A DNA stretch of 64,000 nt from Acinetobacter portensis (GCF_023158935.1 NZ_CP096120.1:1488001-1552000), one strand, 5' to 3'. Counted from the stretch's first letter, positions 26,864-36,866 are shown. Numbers and translations: made by a program. Notes: generated by a model not told the origin, from the sequence alone.

Positions 26864-27643
26864 CTACTCTTTGGGTTGCCACGGAATAAAAATAGAAGTA
26901 CGTCTTTGATAATCTTTGTAATTGTCACCACGATGTTGCAAAGCTTGTTGTTCACTAAATGGAATGCCTGTCACATAATATAAAAACAAGAACATTAGAA
27001 TTGGGTAAATCCAAAGACTATACACACCAGCCGCTAAACCAATAATTGGATAAGCAAACCAATGTAACCATTCAAAAAAATAATTAGGATGGCGTGAATA
27101 ACGCCATAATCCTTGATCCATTGTTTTCGCTTTATTTTCAGGATTTTGTTTAAAGCGATACAATTGTTCATCTGCCAAACTTTCACCCCAAAATGCCACC
27201 AACATAATGATTGCAGCAACTACAAGATAAATTATGGTTGATGAACCCCATTGCTCCATTGGTATATTTAACAATGCCAACATTGGATAAGAAAAAAGAA
27301 CAATTAGCCCTGCTTGAAATAAAAAGAAAGCTAAAAAACCAAGATGTTGATATTTACCCATAGCACGGCGCATGTTGGCATAACGGGTGTCTTCTTCAGT
27401 TTCATGACAATAACGACGTAATAAATGCCATGCTAATCGAAGAAACCATATTCCGCTTGCAACAGCTAGAAACACTCGAACCATAAGCGGTGCTGTTTCA
27501 AATATTAGCGATGCTAAAATTACATTGAGCGCAATACCAAATGCCCAAATTACATCAACTAAACCTGCACGTTTGTTATAGCTCACCCATAACCAAGCAC
27601 AAAGCATCAGAAAAACATTGAGCCATATAAAATTAATAAACAT
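26864..27643 (-). CDS. DUF1295 membrane protein (steroid reductase/methyltransferase-like)
   Basis: This is a 259-aa multi-span inner-membrane protein, with six or seven helices. The C-terminal segment GLWRYSRHPNYFFEWLHWFAYP is the hallmark shared with isoprenylcysteine methyltransferase and steroid 5-alpha-reductase C-terminal domains, which bind SAM or NADPH. It sits between two methyltransferase genes with an 8-bp gap to the downstream one. A role as reductase in acyl-chain modification fits the context but is inferred. Confidence 0.8.
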   Translation of the reverse strand: MFINFIWLNVFLMLCAWLWVSYNKRAGLVDVIWAFGIALNVILASLIFETAPLMVRVFLAVASGIWFLRLAWHLLRRYCHETEEDTRYANMRRAMGKYQHLGFLAFFLFQAGLIVLFSYPMLALLNIPMEQWGSSTIIYLVVAAIIMLVAFWGESLADEQLYRFKQNPENKAKTMDQGLWRYSRHPNYFFEWLHWFAYPIIGLAAGVYSLWIYPILMFLFLYYVTGIPFSEQQALQHRGDNYKDYQRRTSIFIPWQPKE

Positions 27644-27678
27644 GTGCTACTCCCGATTCATCTGATTTAGCCAATGTA

Positions 27679-28875
27679 TTAATAAGAACTTGCCTCAAAT
27701 AGCAAGTGAACATCACTAATCACACCTTCTTTAAAGCCACCTTCGCAGTAGCACAGGTAAAAATCCCACATGCGAATAAAGTCTTCATCAAAACCGAGTG
27801 CTAAAACTTGTTCACGTTGTGCAAGGAATGCATCACGCCAATAATGCAATGTTTGTGCATAACTTTGACCAATATCTTCTAAATGTTTTAAACGTAATTT
27901 TTGTTCAGATGCTGCTTGAGTCATCACGCTAATGCATGGAATAAAGCTGCCTGGGAAAATATAACGCTTAATATAATCAATGGTTTTTAGCGCTTTTTCA
28001 TAACGAGCATCTTCAATGGTAATAGCTTGAATAAGGGCAAGACCATTTGATTTGAGCAGTTGACGACACTGTTTGAAATAGGTTGATAAATACTGTTCTC
28101 CAACGGCTTCAATCATTTCAATGGAAACTAATTTGTCGTATTTGCCTTCTAACAAACGATAATCTTTAAGCTGAATTTCAACACGATGTGAAAGACCCGC
28201 TTCTTCTACACGTTTAACAGCTTCATCGTATTGTGCTTGCGAAATGGTAATAGTCGTTACTTTGCAGCCATAATGCTGTGCAGCATAAATTGCAAAGCCG
28301 CCCCAACCACTGCCAATTTCAACCACATGATCGAGTGGTTTTAGTTGAAGTTTCTGACAAATAAGTTCTTTTTTATAATCTGAAGCCTGTTCCAAAGTCA
28401 TCTCTGGATCTTTAAAAACAGCGCTTGAATACATCATGCTTGGATCTAAAAATAATTTGAAAAAATCATTACTTAAATCATAATGATCTGCGATATTTTT
28501 ACGACTTCCCTCAATTGAGTTTTTACGACTGCTATACCAAGCCTTCAAAAATAATTGACTTACTTTAGAAAATACATTTTGATTCATTCGATCAAGCACA
28601 TCTCTATTTCGTGCCAAAATCTGAACCACTTCAACTAAGTTTTCGCTTGTCCAATATCCCGAAATAAAACCTTCTGTTGCACCTAACACACCATTACGAA
28701 ACAACAATTCAATCAATTTTTTATCGTGAACATGAATAACAGCTTTTAAATCACTTTGTTCACCAACCGTGCCATTCCAAACCCCTTTAAATATGATTTG
28801 ACCATGACGTAATTTAAGCAAATGACGTAAAACAACTGGTAGTGAATCTGATTCACCCATAACAAGTGTCTTCAT
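27679..28875 (-). CDS. Cyclopropane-fatty-acyl-phospholipid synthase family protein
   Basis: This is a 398-aa Cfa-type enzyme acting on unsaturated acyl chains of membrane phospholipids with SAM as methylene or methyl donor. The N-terminal helical domain (about 1-125) precedes the Rossmann domain with VVEIGSGWGGFAIYAAQHYG. FIPGSF-like residues (YIFPGSFIP) and a C-terminal FYLCYCEGGF close the family pattern. It overlaps the upstream DUF1365 stop by 4 bp. Cfa homologues in DUF1365 clusters can methylate rather than cyclopropanate (the furan-fatty-acid type), so I leave the symbol empty. Confidence 0.85.
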   Translation of the reverse strand: MKTLVMGESDSLPVVLRHLLKLRHGQIIFKGVWNGTVGEQSDLKAVIHVHDKKLIELLFRNGVLGATEGFISGYWTSENLVEVVQILARNRDVLDRMNQNVFSKVSQLFLKAWYSSRKNSIEGSRKNIADHYDLSNDFFKLFLDPSMMYSSAVFKDPEMTLEQASDYKKELICQKLQLKPLDHVVEIGSGWGGFAIYAAQHYGCKVTTITISQAQYDEAVKRVEEAGLSHRVEIQLKDYRLLEGKYDKLVSIEMIEAVGEQYLSTYFKQCRQLLKSNGLALIQAITIEDARYEKALKTIDYIKRYIFPGSFIPCISVMTQAASEQKLRLKHLEDIGQSYAQTLHYWRDAFLAQREQVLALGFDEDFIRMWDFYLCYCEGGFKEGVISDVHLLFEASSY

Positions 28876-29666
28876 AGTTTAATCTTTCCATTATCTTTTT
28901 TAGGGTGCCGATAAAAAGGAATTTTCTTCTTCCATAAACGAAAGGCATTTATATAAATTCCTATCACCATTTTGAACGGCTCCAGTACACTTGAAATAGC
29001 ATAATGCGTCTGTTGTGAAGGAAATGTGATGGGCTGTAATGAAAACCGCATAGTTGCATCAAACTGCAAAACACCTGTTTGAAACAACTGCATATGAATA
29101 ATGGTCTGTTCATCTGAAAAGCTAAATTGCCAACGGTAATCTAAATCCATAGGCATAAATGGCGAAACATGAAACTCTTTTTTAAACTCGAATTGATGAC
29201 TTTGATAAGATGACTTCTGCACCGCATTTTCACGACAGTCATGAATATAAACTTTACGTTCATTCCAAGGCGTATTGGTAATTTCACTCAATACAAAACA
29301 TGGGGTTTTGGCATTATCAAAGACTACATAAAACACAACAGAATTAAAGCGAAAGCCGAGCGTTCTAGGCAAAGCTACAACTCGAATTTCCATATCTGGC
29401 TTAACAATGAAATCCTTTTTTTTAAGTAAAATTCGTTGAACTTTTTGACGAATATTCCCCGATTCCATATTTAAAAAATCATGTTTATTTATGGTCAACA
29501 AATTCCATCGCTTTGTTGACCATAAGTATGATTTTTGACTGAATTCCTCAATTTTATCTGGGTCAAAGCATAGATATTTGAGCTGCGCAGAAAACTCATG
29601 TGAATTAGGCAAATAACGTCTATGCCTAATATGACTGTGTGCAATTGCGAGACTATATCTATGCAT
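28872..29666 (-). CDS. DUF1365 family protein
   Basis: This is a 264-aa protein starting with YSLAIAHSHIRHRRYLPNSH, the conserved opening of DUF1365 proteins. Other family features are RTLGFRFNSVVFYVVFD, NTPWNERKVYIHDC and FHVSPFMPMDLDYRWQFS. The biochemical activity is not established to my knowledge. The family is almost always adjacent to a Cfa-type enzyme and a FAD amine-oxidase-like protein, as here. It is translationally coupled to the downstream Cfa-type gene. Confidence 0.85.
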   Translation of the reverse strand: MHRYSLAIAHSHIRHRRYLPNSHEFSAQLKYLCFDPDKIEEFSQKSYLWSTKRWNLLTINKHDFLNMESGNIRQKVQRILLKKKDFIVKPDMEIRVVALPRTLGFRFNSVVFYVVFDNAKTPCFVLSEITNTPWNERKVYIHDCRENAVQKSSYQSHQFEFKKEFHVSPFMPMDLDYRWQFSFSDEQTIIHMQLFQTGVLQFDATMRFSLQPITFPSQQTHYAISSVLEPFKMVIGIYINAFRLWKKKIPFYRHPKKDNGKIKL

Positions 29667-29675
29667 GTGATGCTC

Positions 29676-30965
29676 CTATGCTACAACTTGTGTGGTTTTA
29701 AGAATGTCATCTACCACCCAAGAAGCACTACGCGCCCCATCTTCATGGAAGCCCCAACCCCAATATGCGCCACAAAATGAACTTCGATTTTGCCCATTAA
29801 TTTCCATCCAACGTGACTGAGCATCTATAGCTTTTGCATCAAATACAGGATGTCGATAATGTCTTTCTACAAAAATATATTTCGCATCTATATCGAAGTT
29901 TGGATTTAGCGTTGAGAAGATTTGTGTTTTGCACTTTAAATTTTGTAGCTTATTCATCCAATAACTAAAACCATAATGGATATTTGAGTTTTGGAATGGC
30001 GTTTGCTCTAACGATTTACTTTGAGTCACATGAACATGCCAACTTGCCCACTGTCGCTTAGATTTCGGCATAATATTCGTATCGCAATGTACAACCATAC
30101 GATTATTTTGATATTTAAAATGTCCAAGAACATCTTGTTCAAGTTCTGTCGCATCTTGCATTAAAGCAAGCGTGTCATCTGCATGACTGGCAAAAACAAC
30201 CCAATCAAATTGTTCCGTTGCATTATCTGTTTGTATTAACACTTCATCTTTTAAACGTGTAACTGAATTCACACCAAATTGTTTAAACTTAATATTTTTA
30301 CATTGTGCTTGTATTGCACGAACATAGGTTGAAGAGCCACCTTTCACGGTTTGCCATAAAGGTCTATCTTTAAGTTGCAACATTCTATGGTGCTGAAAAA
30401 AGCTCACAACAAATTTATATGGGATATTTCCTGCTTGCTCAGGTGGACAAGACCAAAGTGCACCACACATTGGATACAAATGTTCTTGACGAAATGCTTC
30501 GCTATAAGCATTTTCATTTAAATATTCTTCAATACTTAAATCGGCATCGTAACTGCTTACATCAAGGTCTTTATTCGCTGCATAAAATTTAAATAAATCC
30601 GACAACATATTGCGGAAATTGGCATTGAGAAAATTTTGTGGACGACACAATAAAGAAAACTTTTTTGAAGGATTATATTGCAAACCCGTCACTTGATTAT
30701 TTACAGAAAACCCCATATCACTGCTTTGCGCTTCAACACCAAGCTCTGCAATCATTTGGCTAAACAACGGATAATTATGATAATTGAAAACAATAAATCC
30801 GCTATCTACAGAAACTTTTTCACCGTTAATATTGAGTTCATGCGTATCTGTATGCCCACCCAAATATGAGTTTTTTTCAAACACCGTGACTTCATGTTTT
30901 TGGCTTAATTTCCAAGCGGCATACAATCCAGAAATTCCTGAACCAATAATGGCAATTTTCATCAT
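29676..30965 (-). CDS. FAD/NAD(P)-binding amine-oxidase-like protein
   Basis: This is a 429-aa flavoprotein with the dinucleotide-binding GSGISG at residues 8-13 followed by FEKNSYLGGHTDT, as in phytoene-desaturase and amine-oxidase-like proteins. C-terminal FCGAYWGWGFHEDGARSA is characteristic of the DUF1365-linked subgroup. Probable role: desaturation or isomerisation of a membrane acyl chain, by analogy with the bacterial furan-fatty-acid gene sets. The start codon overlaps the desaturase stop (ATGA). Confidence 0.82.
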   Translation of the reverse strand: MMKIAIIGSGISGLYAAWKLSQKHEVTVFEKNSYLGGHTDTHELNINGEKVSVDSGFIVFNYHNYPLFSQMIAELGVEAQSSDMGFSVNNQVTGLQYNPSKKFSLLCRPQNFLNANFRNMLSDLFKFYAANKDLDVSSYDADLSIEEYLNENAYSEAFRQEHLYPMCGALWSCPPEQAGNIPYKFVVSFFQHHRMLQLKDRPLWQTVKGGSSTYVRAIQAQCKNIKFKQFGVNSVTRLKDEVLIQTDNATEQFDWVVFASHADDTLALMQDATELEQDVLGHFKYQNNRMVVHCDTNIMPKSKRQWASWHVHVTQSKSLEQTPFQNSNIHYGFSYWMNKLQNLKCKTQIFSTLNPNFDIDAKYIFVERHYRHPVFDAKAIDAQSRWMEINGQNRSSFCGAYWGWGFHEDGARSASWVVDDILKTTQVVA

Positions 30966-31942
30966 ACTTCCCCAGATTCATTGTTTTTGATGCTTGTCAT
31001 GTCTTTTTTAAGTCTTCGTTTTTGAGAAATCTTACTTACTTCATAAATTCGTACAGGAATTGGTTTCATTCCCCAAACAAGCCCGAACCAAGACATAATT
31101 TTTAAAATGTAATAGGTCACATCAATTTGCCACCAATAGAAACCTTGGCGTGTACTTCCCGCATAAAAATGATGATTGTTATGCCAACCTTCGCCTAAGG
31201 TAATAATGGATAAAAATAAATTGTTTCTGCTCTGATCTTGAGTATCAAAATCACGGCGACCATAAAGATGCGCCAAAGAATTAATACATAAAGTTGCATG
31301 AATCAGCAGAACTGTAGATACAACAAAACCCCAAACCAGAAGTTGTAAGCCCGATGTTCCCAACTGAGGATGTGCAACAAACAACCACTCACCCAATAGA
31401 TAAATTGAGCCTGCAGTCAGTATCACCACAATCATACTAAACCGATCTAACCAAATAAGTTCTGGATATTTCAACCAATCTTTAATCACTTCTTTACGCG
31501 TGGCAAAGTTATAGTCATTTAAGAACCACCCCACATGACTGTACCAAAAACCATGTGTCGATGAATGTGGATCCTGCTCTGTGTCTGTAAAACGATGATG
31601 ATAGCGATGATGTGCTGCCCACCACAAAGGGCCACGCTGTGCGCTCATTGTTCCTATTAGGACAAATATAAATTGAATAAGGCGAGAGGTTTGAAAAGTT
31701 TTATGCGATAAATATCGGTGGAAAAATGCGGTAATTGAAAACATACGAATGATGTAAAACGCTAGCATGAATAATACTGCAAACCACGATACGCCTACCC
31801 AAAACACAGCCAAACAAGCCAAATGCAGTAAAATAAATGGAATAATTCTGACCCATTGAATTTTTGCATTTTCGGCTGAAGTGGTTTGTATAGATGTAGG
31901 TATCGACCAACTATCTATCCATCGCATCAGACTATTCAACAT
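30962..31942 (-). CDS. Acyl-CoA/phospholipid fatty-acid desaturase (delta-9 type)
   Basis: This is a membrane di-iron desaturase, 326 aa. The three histidine boxes are HRYLSH (75-80), HHRYHH (111-116) and HNNHH (about 250). Helices precede and separate the boxes. It is the first gene of the seven-gene operon running desaturase, FAD protein, DUF1365, Cfa-type, DUF1295, methyltransferase, sensor kinase. It would supply the double bond on which the Cfa-type enzymes act. The promoter region carries a copy of the TTCAC direct repeat. Confidence 0.9.
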   Translation of the reverse strand: MLNSLMRWIDSWSIPTSIQTTSAENAKIQWVRIIPFILLHLACLAVFWVGVSWFAVLFMLAFYIIRMFSITAFFHRYLSHKTFQTSRLIQFIFVLIGTMSAQRGPLWWAAHHRYHHRFTDTEQDPHSSTHGFWYSHVGWFLNDYNFATRKEVIKDWLKYPELIWLDRFSMIVVILTAGSIYLLGEWLFVAHPQLGTSGLQLLVWGFVVSTVLLIHATLCINSLAHLYGRRDFDTQDQSRNNLFLSIITLGEGWHNNHHFYAGSTRQGFYWWQIDVTYYILKIMSWFGLVWGMKPIPVRIYEVSKISQKRRLKKDMTSIKNNESGEV

Positions 31943-31981
31943 GAATCATTCCTAGTTCAAATTGTTGTGTTCATTTTCATA

Positions 31982-32014
31982 AGTTTAGCGATGAAAAGAT
32001 GAATTTTATGTGAA
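31982..32014 (-). promoter_or_regulatory. Candidate response-regulator site and promoter, desaturase operon
   Basis: On the minus strand TTCAC (32014-32010) and TTCAT (32003-31999) lie 11 bp apart, followed after 11 bases by TAAACT (31987-31982) as the -10 box. The layout equals that at 22576-22608 and 32692-32724. The second half-site differs in its last base, so this is the weakest of the three. Confidence 0.5.
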
Positions 32015-32028
32015 GCTAAATTTAGAAA

Positions 32029-32064
32029 TAAAAAAAAGCCGAACTAAAAAAGCATAAGTTCGGC
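32029..32064 (-). terminator. Terminator of the lipocalin gene
   Basis: The perfect stem GCCGAACT / AGTTCGGC (32038-32045 with 32057-32064) is followed on the minus strand by eight or more T. It lies 24 bp beyond the lipocalin stop. Confidence 0.85.
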
Positions 32065-32087
32065 CTATAAAGAGAAAATTATACAAA

Positions 32088-32648
32088 TTAAGGTTGTTGT
32101 GGAGTTCTAATCAATTTCTCAACATCATAACCATATTGTTTTGCAGTATTTAAATAAGACTGATATGTCGCATCATCAATTTGAGCATCACGCGACAAAA
32201 TCCATAAATATTTATCACTTGGCCCGCCAACAAGCGCAACTTTATACTCAGGGTCTATACGAAGAACCCAATAATGACCTTTGGTAAATGGCATCCATCT
32301 TAAGCCTTTAGGTAAAAAACTCACTTTCAGTTTGCTATTCCCTTCATTTTGAGAATAAGCCACGCCTTCCGAGCTAATTTTTCCACCATCTTTCGTACTA
32401 CAACTGTTTAATACAGTCATAGTTTTGTCAGGATTCACGGTATATTGTGCTTTGGTGTTTGCAACACATTTACGTTGAAAATACATAGGTAAATGGGCAA
32501 TTTCGTGCCATTGACCTGCATAACGCTGAATATCAACTTTATCGACTGCTTGCGGTGTAACTGTCTGGGCTTGTGTAGCTATGGAAATAGCTAAGCCACT
32601 TAAAGCCAATGCTGTACCAGCAAAAATTGATTTTATTGCTATTTTCAT
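32088..32648 (-). CDS. Lipocalin family protein (Blc-like)
   Basis: This is a predicted exported lipocalin, about 186 aa. The signal peptide ends near TQAQTV. The lipocalin GxW signature is present as YAGQWHEIAHLP, with conserved RKC and the C-terminal LWILSRD segment. It resembles Blc, the bacterial outer-membrane lipocalin that binds lysophospholipids and fatty acids, but I see no lipobox cysteine at the signal end, so it may be soluble in the periplasm. The ATG at 32648 is used because the signal peptide begins there; a longer frame starts at 32693. Its promoter carries the shared TTCAC repeat. Confidence 0.85.
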   Translation of the reverse strand: MKIAIKSIFAGTALALSGLAISIATQAQTVTPQAVDKVDIQRYAGQWHEIAHLPMYFQRKCVANTKAQYTVNPDKTMTVLNSCSTKDGGKISSEGVAYSQNEGNSKLKVSFLPKGLRWMPFTKGHYWVLRIDPEYKVALVGGPSDKYLWILSRDAQIDDATYQSYLNTAKQYGYDVEKLIRTPQQP

Positions 32649-32691
32649 ATTGTTATACCTGTAAATAATATTAGATGACTTTTCCATCTTC

Positions 32692-32724
32692 AATGTAAAG
32701 TTACTGTTGTGAATAAAGTGTGAA
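32692..32724 (-). promoter_or_regulatory. Candidate response-regulator site and promoter, lipocalin gene
   Basis: On the minus strand TTCACACTTTATTCAC spans 32724-32709 (two TTCAC half-sites, 11-bp period). Eleven bases later is TACATT (32697-32692) as the -10 box. The repeat closely matches that of the lipoprotein operon (TTCACACTCTATTCAC). Confidence 0.65.
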
Positions 32725-32852
32725 GTTACTGAATTTAAATTATTTTAATTAGACTAGCCTTTAAAAATTCACATAATTTTGACGTGCTTCCTATTATTTT
32801 TAGTTCAAGTTTATTGTGAATACATATTTTGAATGAAATATAAGGACGAAGA

Positions 32853-33086
32853 ATGTCACAGTCTCAAAAAATATTAGATGCTGATACATCACGTATTATA
32901 GAAATGGCTTGGGAAGATCACATTCCTTTTGAAGCAATTGAACGTGAATATCATCTTAATGAATCTGCCGTTATTCAGCTCATGCGTAAAGAGTTAAAAT
33001 TAAGTAGTTTTAAAATGTGGAGAAAGCGTGTAACAGGACGCAAGGCTAAACACTTAAAATTAAAACAAGATGTAGATGTTGCATAG
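32853..33086 (+). CDS. TIGR03643 / DUF2805 family small protein
   Basis: This is a 77-aa basic protein. The N-terminal half (ISRIIEMAWEDHIPFEAIE-like pattern, here IIEMAWEDHIPFEAIEREYHL) resembles a short helix-turn-helix, and the C-terminus is Lys/Arg-rich (MWRKRVTGRKAKH). This matches the TIGR03643/DUF2805 family of unknown function, often found near photolyase and DUF1365-type lipid genes. It is transcribed divergently from the lipocalin and has its own terminator. Confidence 0.75.
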   Translation: MSQSQKILDADTSRIIEMAWEDHIPFEAIEREYHLNESAVIQLMRKELKLSSFKMWRKRVTGRKAKHLKLKQDVDVA

Positions 33087-33110
33087 TATTTATATAAGCT
33101 TTGAAAATTA

Positions 33111-33145
33111 AAAAAGCACTTAGAGCTTTAACCTAAGTGCTTTAA
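33111..33145 (+). terminator. Terminator after the TIGR03643 gene
   Basis: AAAGCACTTA pairs with TAAGTGCTTT across an 11-base loop. The T-run is short, so efficiency is uncertain. From here to 33418 I see only AT-rich sequence that should hold the promoter of the PhyH gene. Confidence 0.6.
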
Positions 33146-34169
33146 AAATTGGTGTGTCATACAAAAATAAGCATCTAATTTATTGTTTTAAAATTAGTTT
33201 ATAAAAAATTAAAACACATACATCGAATCTTATTATTTAAATAAATATCAAGTTATTACCTATATTTATCACACTACTTATTAAATCTCTTTTTACTTTA
33301 AAAAAAACGAATTAGTACTTCTTAAATTGCGTATTTCTTCGCGCCTACTTTGGTGCTTATATTCTCTTTAACATCAAAACTTAAAGTCCAATGTAAACCT
33401 CATTTAGGAGCAGTAAGCATGTTGAAAAATGAACATGAATTATTTGAGCGAGATGGTGTGGTTATCATCCGTGGATTATTTAAAGACTGGATTCCTCTGC
33501 TTGAAACGGGTGTAAAAGAAAATGAACAAAATCCAGGACAGTGGTTTCGTGACTACACCCCCGCGCAAACCGAAGGTAAATTTTGGGCTGATTATTGTAA
33601 TTGGCAACGAATTCATGCTTTCAACACATTTGTAAAAGATAGTCCTGCTGCTGAAATTGTAAAAGCCATTATGGGCTCTCAATCTGTTCGAATGTTTCAT
33701 GAACATGTATTGTTCAAAGGTGTAGGCTCAGCTAAAGTCACACCTTGGCATCATGATGCTCCTTATTATCCTGTAGATGCCAAACAAACACTTAGTCTAT
33801 GGATTCCACTCGATCCTATTTCACGTGAATCTGCTATTGAGTTTATTGCGGGTTCACATTTATGGGGTAAACATTTCAAACCACAAAGTTTTAATGGTGA
33901 ATACTACAATCATGCAGGTTCTAAACAAGAAATGTTACCCGATATAGACAACCATCGAGAAGATTACAATATTTTAGGTTGGGCGCTTGAACCTGGTGAT
34001 GCAATTGCTTTTAATTATTTAACTATTCACGGCGCGCCTGGAAATTTATCGAAAGAACATTCGCGTCGTGCTGTGTCTTTTCGTTGGTTAGGTGATGACG
34101 CTGTTTATATGAATAGAGGTGGAAAAACATCTCCGCAGTATCCTCATTTAACTCTGTACACGACAAATT

Positions 34170-35260
34170 TCACAGAACCCTTATCCTATCAGGATTCTGC
34201 TTTCTTAAAATTGCCAAAATTTCCTTAAACTCTTCTTTTTTCCCAAAACCAATTAAACGCTGAATCGCCATTTGAACATAGTCTAAACCATAGCGAAATA
34301 AACTCATTGAGAGTCGTCCATGCTTCTTTATTTTTATCGCTTTTTTTTGATTATGTTGCCATTCACCCGTTAAGTAACACCAACAGAAGCTTATAGCTAA
34401 CACCGCAATCAATTTTTTCACTCGTCTAGGGTCTGTCAAGCGCGTATTTTCAAGATTAAACCCGCGTCCTTTGAGACAACTGAATAAGGTTTCAATTTCC
34501 CAGCGTAATGCATAATCCTGAATAGCATTGGCATTAAACTGAGGAGAAACGACGAGTAAAAGCTCTCCATTTTCTAACTGTAGTGCACTTATATATAGTT
34601 TCACCCGACCAACCAAAATCCGTCGTTTACGACATTCAATTTGACCAACTTTAAGATGGCGAAATAAATCACTAATTTTATGATTCTTTCCTAAATGATT
34701 GGTGACAATGAAGTTTTTTTAACACGAATGCAGAAGTTGATGTCTTGTTCAATTAACCATGTAAACCACTGCTCACCGATAAACTCTCTGTCTGCGAACA
34801 CATTCACAATACGGTCTTTACCAAAAATGGCTATAAAGCGTTGAATCAAAGCAATACGCTCTTTCGTATCTGAATTTCCACGTTTATTAAGCAATGTCCA
34901 AAGGATAGGTATCGCTATTCCACGATAAACGATTGCGAGCATCAGGATATTAATATTTCGTTTTCCCCATTTCCAATTGGTTCTATCTAAAGTCAGTTGC
35001 ACTTGGTCGAATGAAAACATATTGAAAATCAACTGAGAAATTTGACGATAATCAAAATACTGACCTGCAAAGAAGCGCTGCATACGTCGATAAAATGATT
35101 GTGGTAAACACTTGATGGGCAAGGCTTTAGATGCAGAAGAAAGATTACATGTTTGCTTTAAAATAATCACAAGCATGATGAGCGCAAAGCACTTTAAATG
35201 TGACTTGTTCCATTTTAGAGATTTGTTTAAGATAAGATATAACTCATTGAGATGTGTCAT
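34170..35260 (-). CDS. ISAba1 transposase (two frames joined by -1 frameshift)
   Basis: The first frame (35260 to 34691) gives 189 aa with the LTLDRTNWKWG DDE segment and FADREFIG. It stops just after an A7 run in the coding strand near 34715. The second frame, in -1 phase, carries the IS4 Y-R-E-K motif WEIETLFSCLKGRG and ends at 34170. Slippage on the A-run would join them to about 360 aa, as described for ISAba1. Both frames are intact. Confidence 0.88.
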
Positions 35261-35271
35261 AGTATTCGTCG

Positions 35272-35299
35272 TTAGAAAACAATTATTGTGACATTATTT
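35272..35299 (+). promoter_or_regulatory. ISAba1 outward-facing promoter
   Basis: TTAGAA (35272-35277) and TTATTT (35294-35299) are 16 bp apart, identical to the outward promoter by which ISAba1 is known to overexpress beta-lactamase genes. Here it points rightward to the broken PhyH tail. Two terminators (35443 and 35511) lie before the oppositely oriented adhC. Confidence 0.85.
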
Positions 35300-35442
35300 C
35301 AATGAGTTATCTATTTTTGTCGTGTACAGAGCTCATTTAATTAATTTTTTAACAACAGGTGACCCATTACCTGAAGATGAATTTCCTTTTGTCGCTTAGT
35401 TATTTTTAAATTTTTTAAGCAAACTTTCCTCCATTTGCTTTC

Positions 35443-35478
35443 ACCAATGTTCTCCCATTTAGAGCATTGGTTTTTTTA
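35443..35478 (+). terminator. Terminator of the original PhyH gene
   Basis: An 11-bp stem (35443-35453 with 35461-35471, one G-T wobble) and a 7-base loop are followed by seven T. It should stop transcripts leaving ISAba1. Confidence 0.8.
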
Positions 35479-35510
35479 TATCTGCTATTTTCAATGAAAT
35501 ATTGAGGTAA

Positions 35511-35539
35511 TAAAAAGCCCCAATATTTGAGGCTTTTTA
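35511..35539 (-). terminator. Terminator of adhC
   Basis: AAAAAGCC / GGCTTTTT with an 11-base loop lies 18 bp past the adhC stop on the minus strand. Confidence 0.75.
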
Positions 35540-35556
35540 GTTTTATACATAGATGA

Positions 35557-36738
<1,182 letters not shown>

Positions 36739-36866
36739 TCACTACTCAAATTAGAACAAACAATAAATTTTTAAGCTAAAAAATCTCTTCACTTTTATAT
36801 GAATTTCAAGCGCCTTAAGCAATTCGGTTTTTTTGATGCAAGCGTTCCGCTTATATGATTTTCACT

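Larger units (their letters stand above)
34152..35331 (-). mobile_element. ISAba1 (IS4 family), complete 1180-bp copy
   Basis: Ends are the 16-bp inverted repeats CTCTGTACACGACAAA and its complement, flanked by the 9-bp duplication CTCATTTAA (34143-34151 and 35332-35340). Length, end sequence, duplication size, two overlapping transposase frames and the outward promoter all match what is known of ISAba1, an element characteristic of Acinetobacter. Exact identity would need alignment to the reference. Confidence 0.92.
33419..35399 (+). pseudogene. PhyH-family dioxygenase gene disrupted by ISAba1
   Basis: This was a phytanoyl-CoA-dioxygenase-family Fe(II)/2-oxoglutarate oxygenase. The 5' part (33419-34151) starts at an ATG with AGGAG upstream and holds the iron-binding H-x-D at His111/Asp113 (WHHDAP) and the distal His in LTIHGAPGN. 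ISAba1 follows. The last 59 bases (35341-35399) continue the frame after one target copy and end in TAG. Removing the element and one duplication restores a 263-aa protein ending in PEDEFPFVA. As it stands, the frame runs into the IS and stops at 34228, losing 20 native C-terminal residues for about 25 foreign ones. The active-site residues survive, so partial function is possible. Confidence 0.9.

Noticed and set aside
32853..33086. Possible toxin-antitoxin or phage Cro-like regulator
   Set aside because: The sequence pattern fits the TIGR03643/DUF2805 family, and there is no partner gene.
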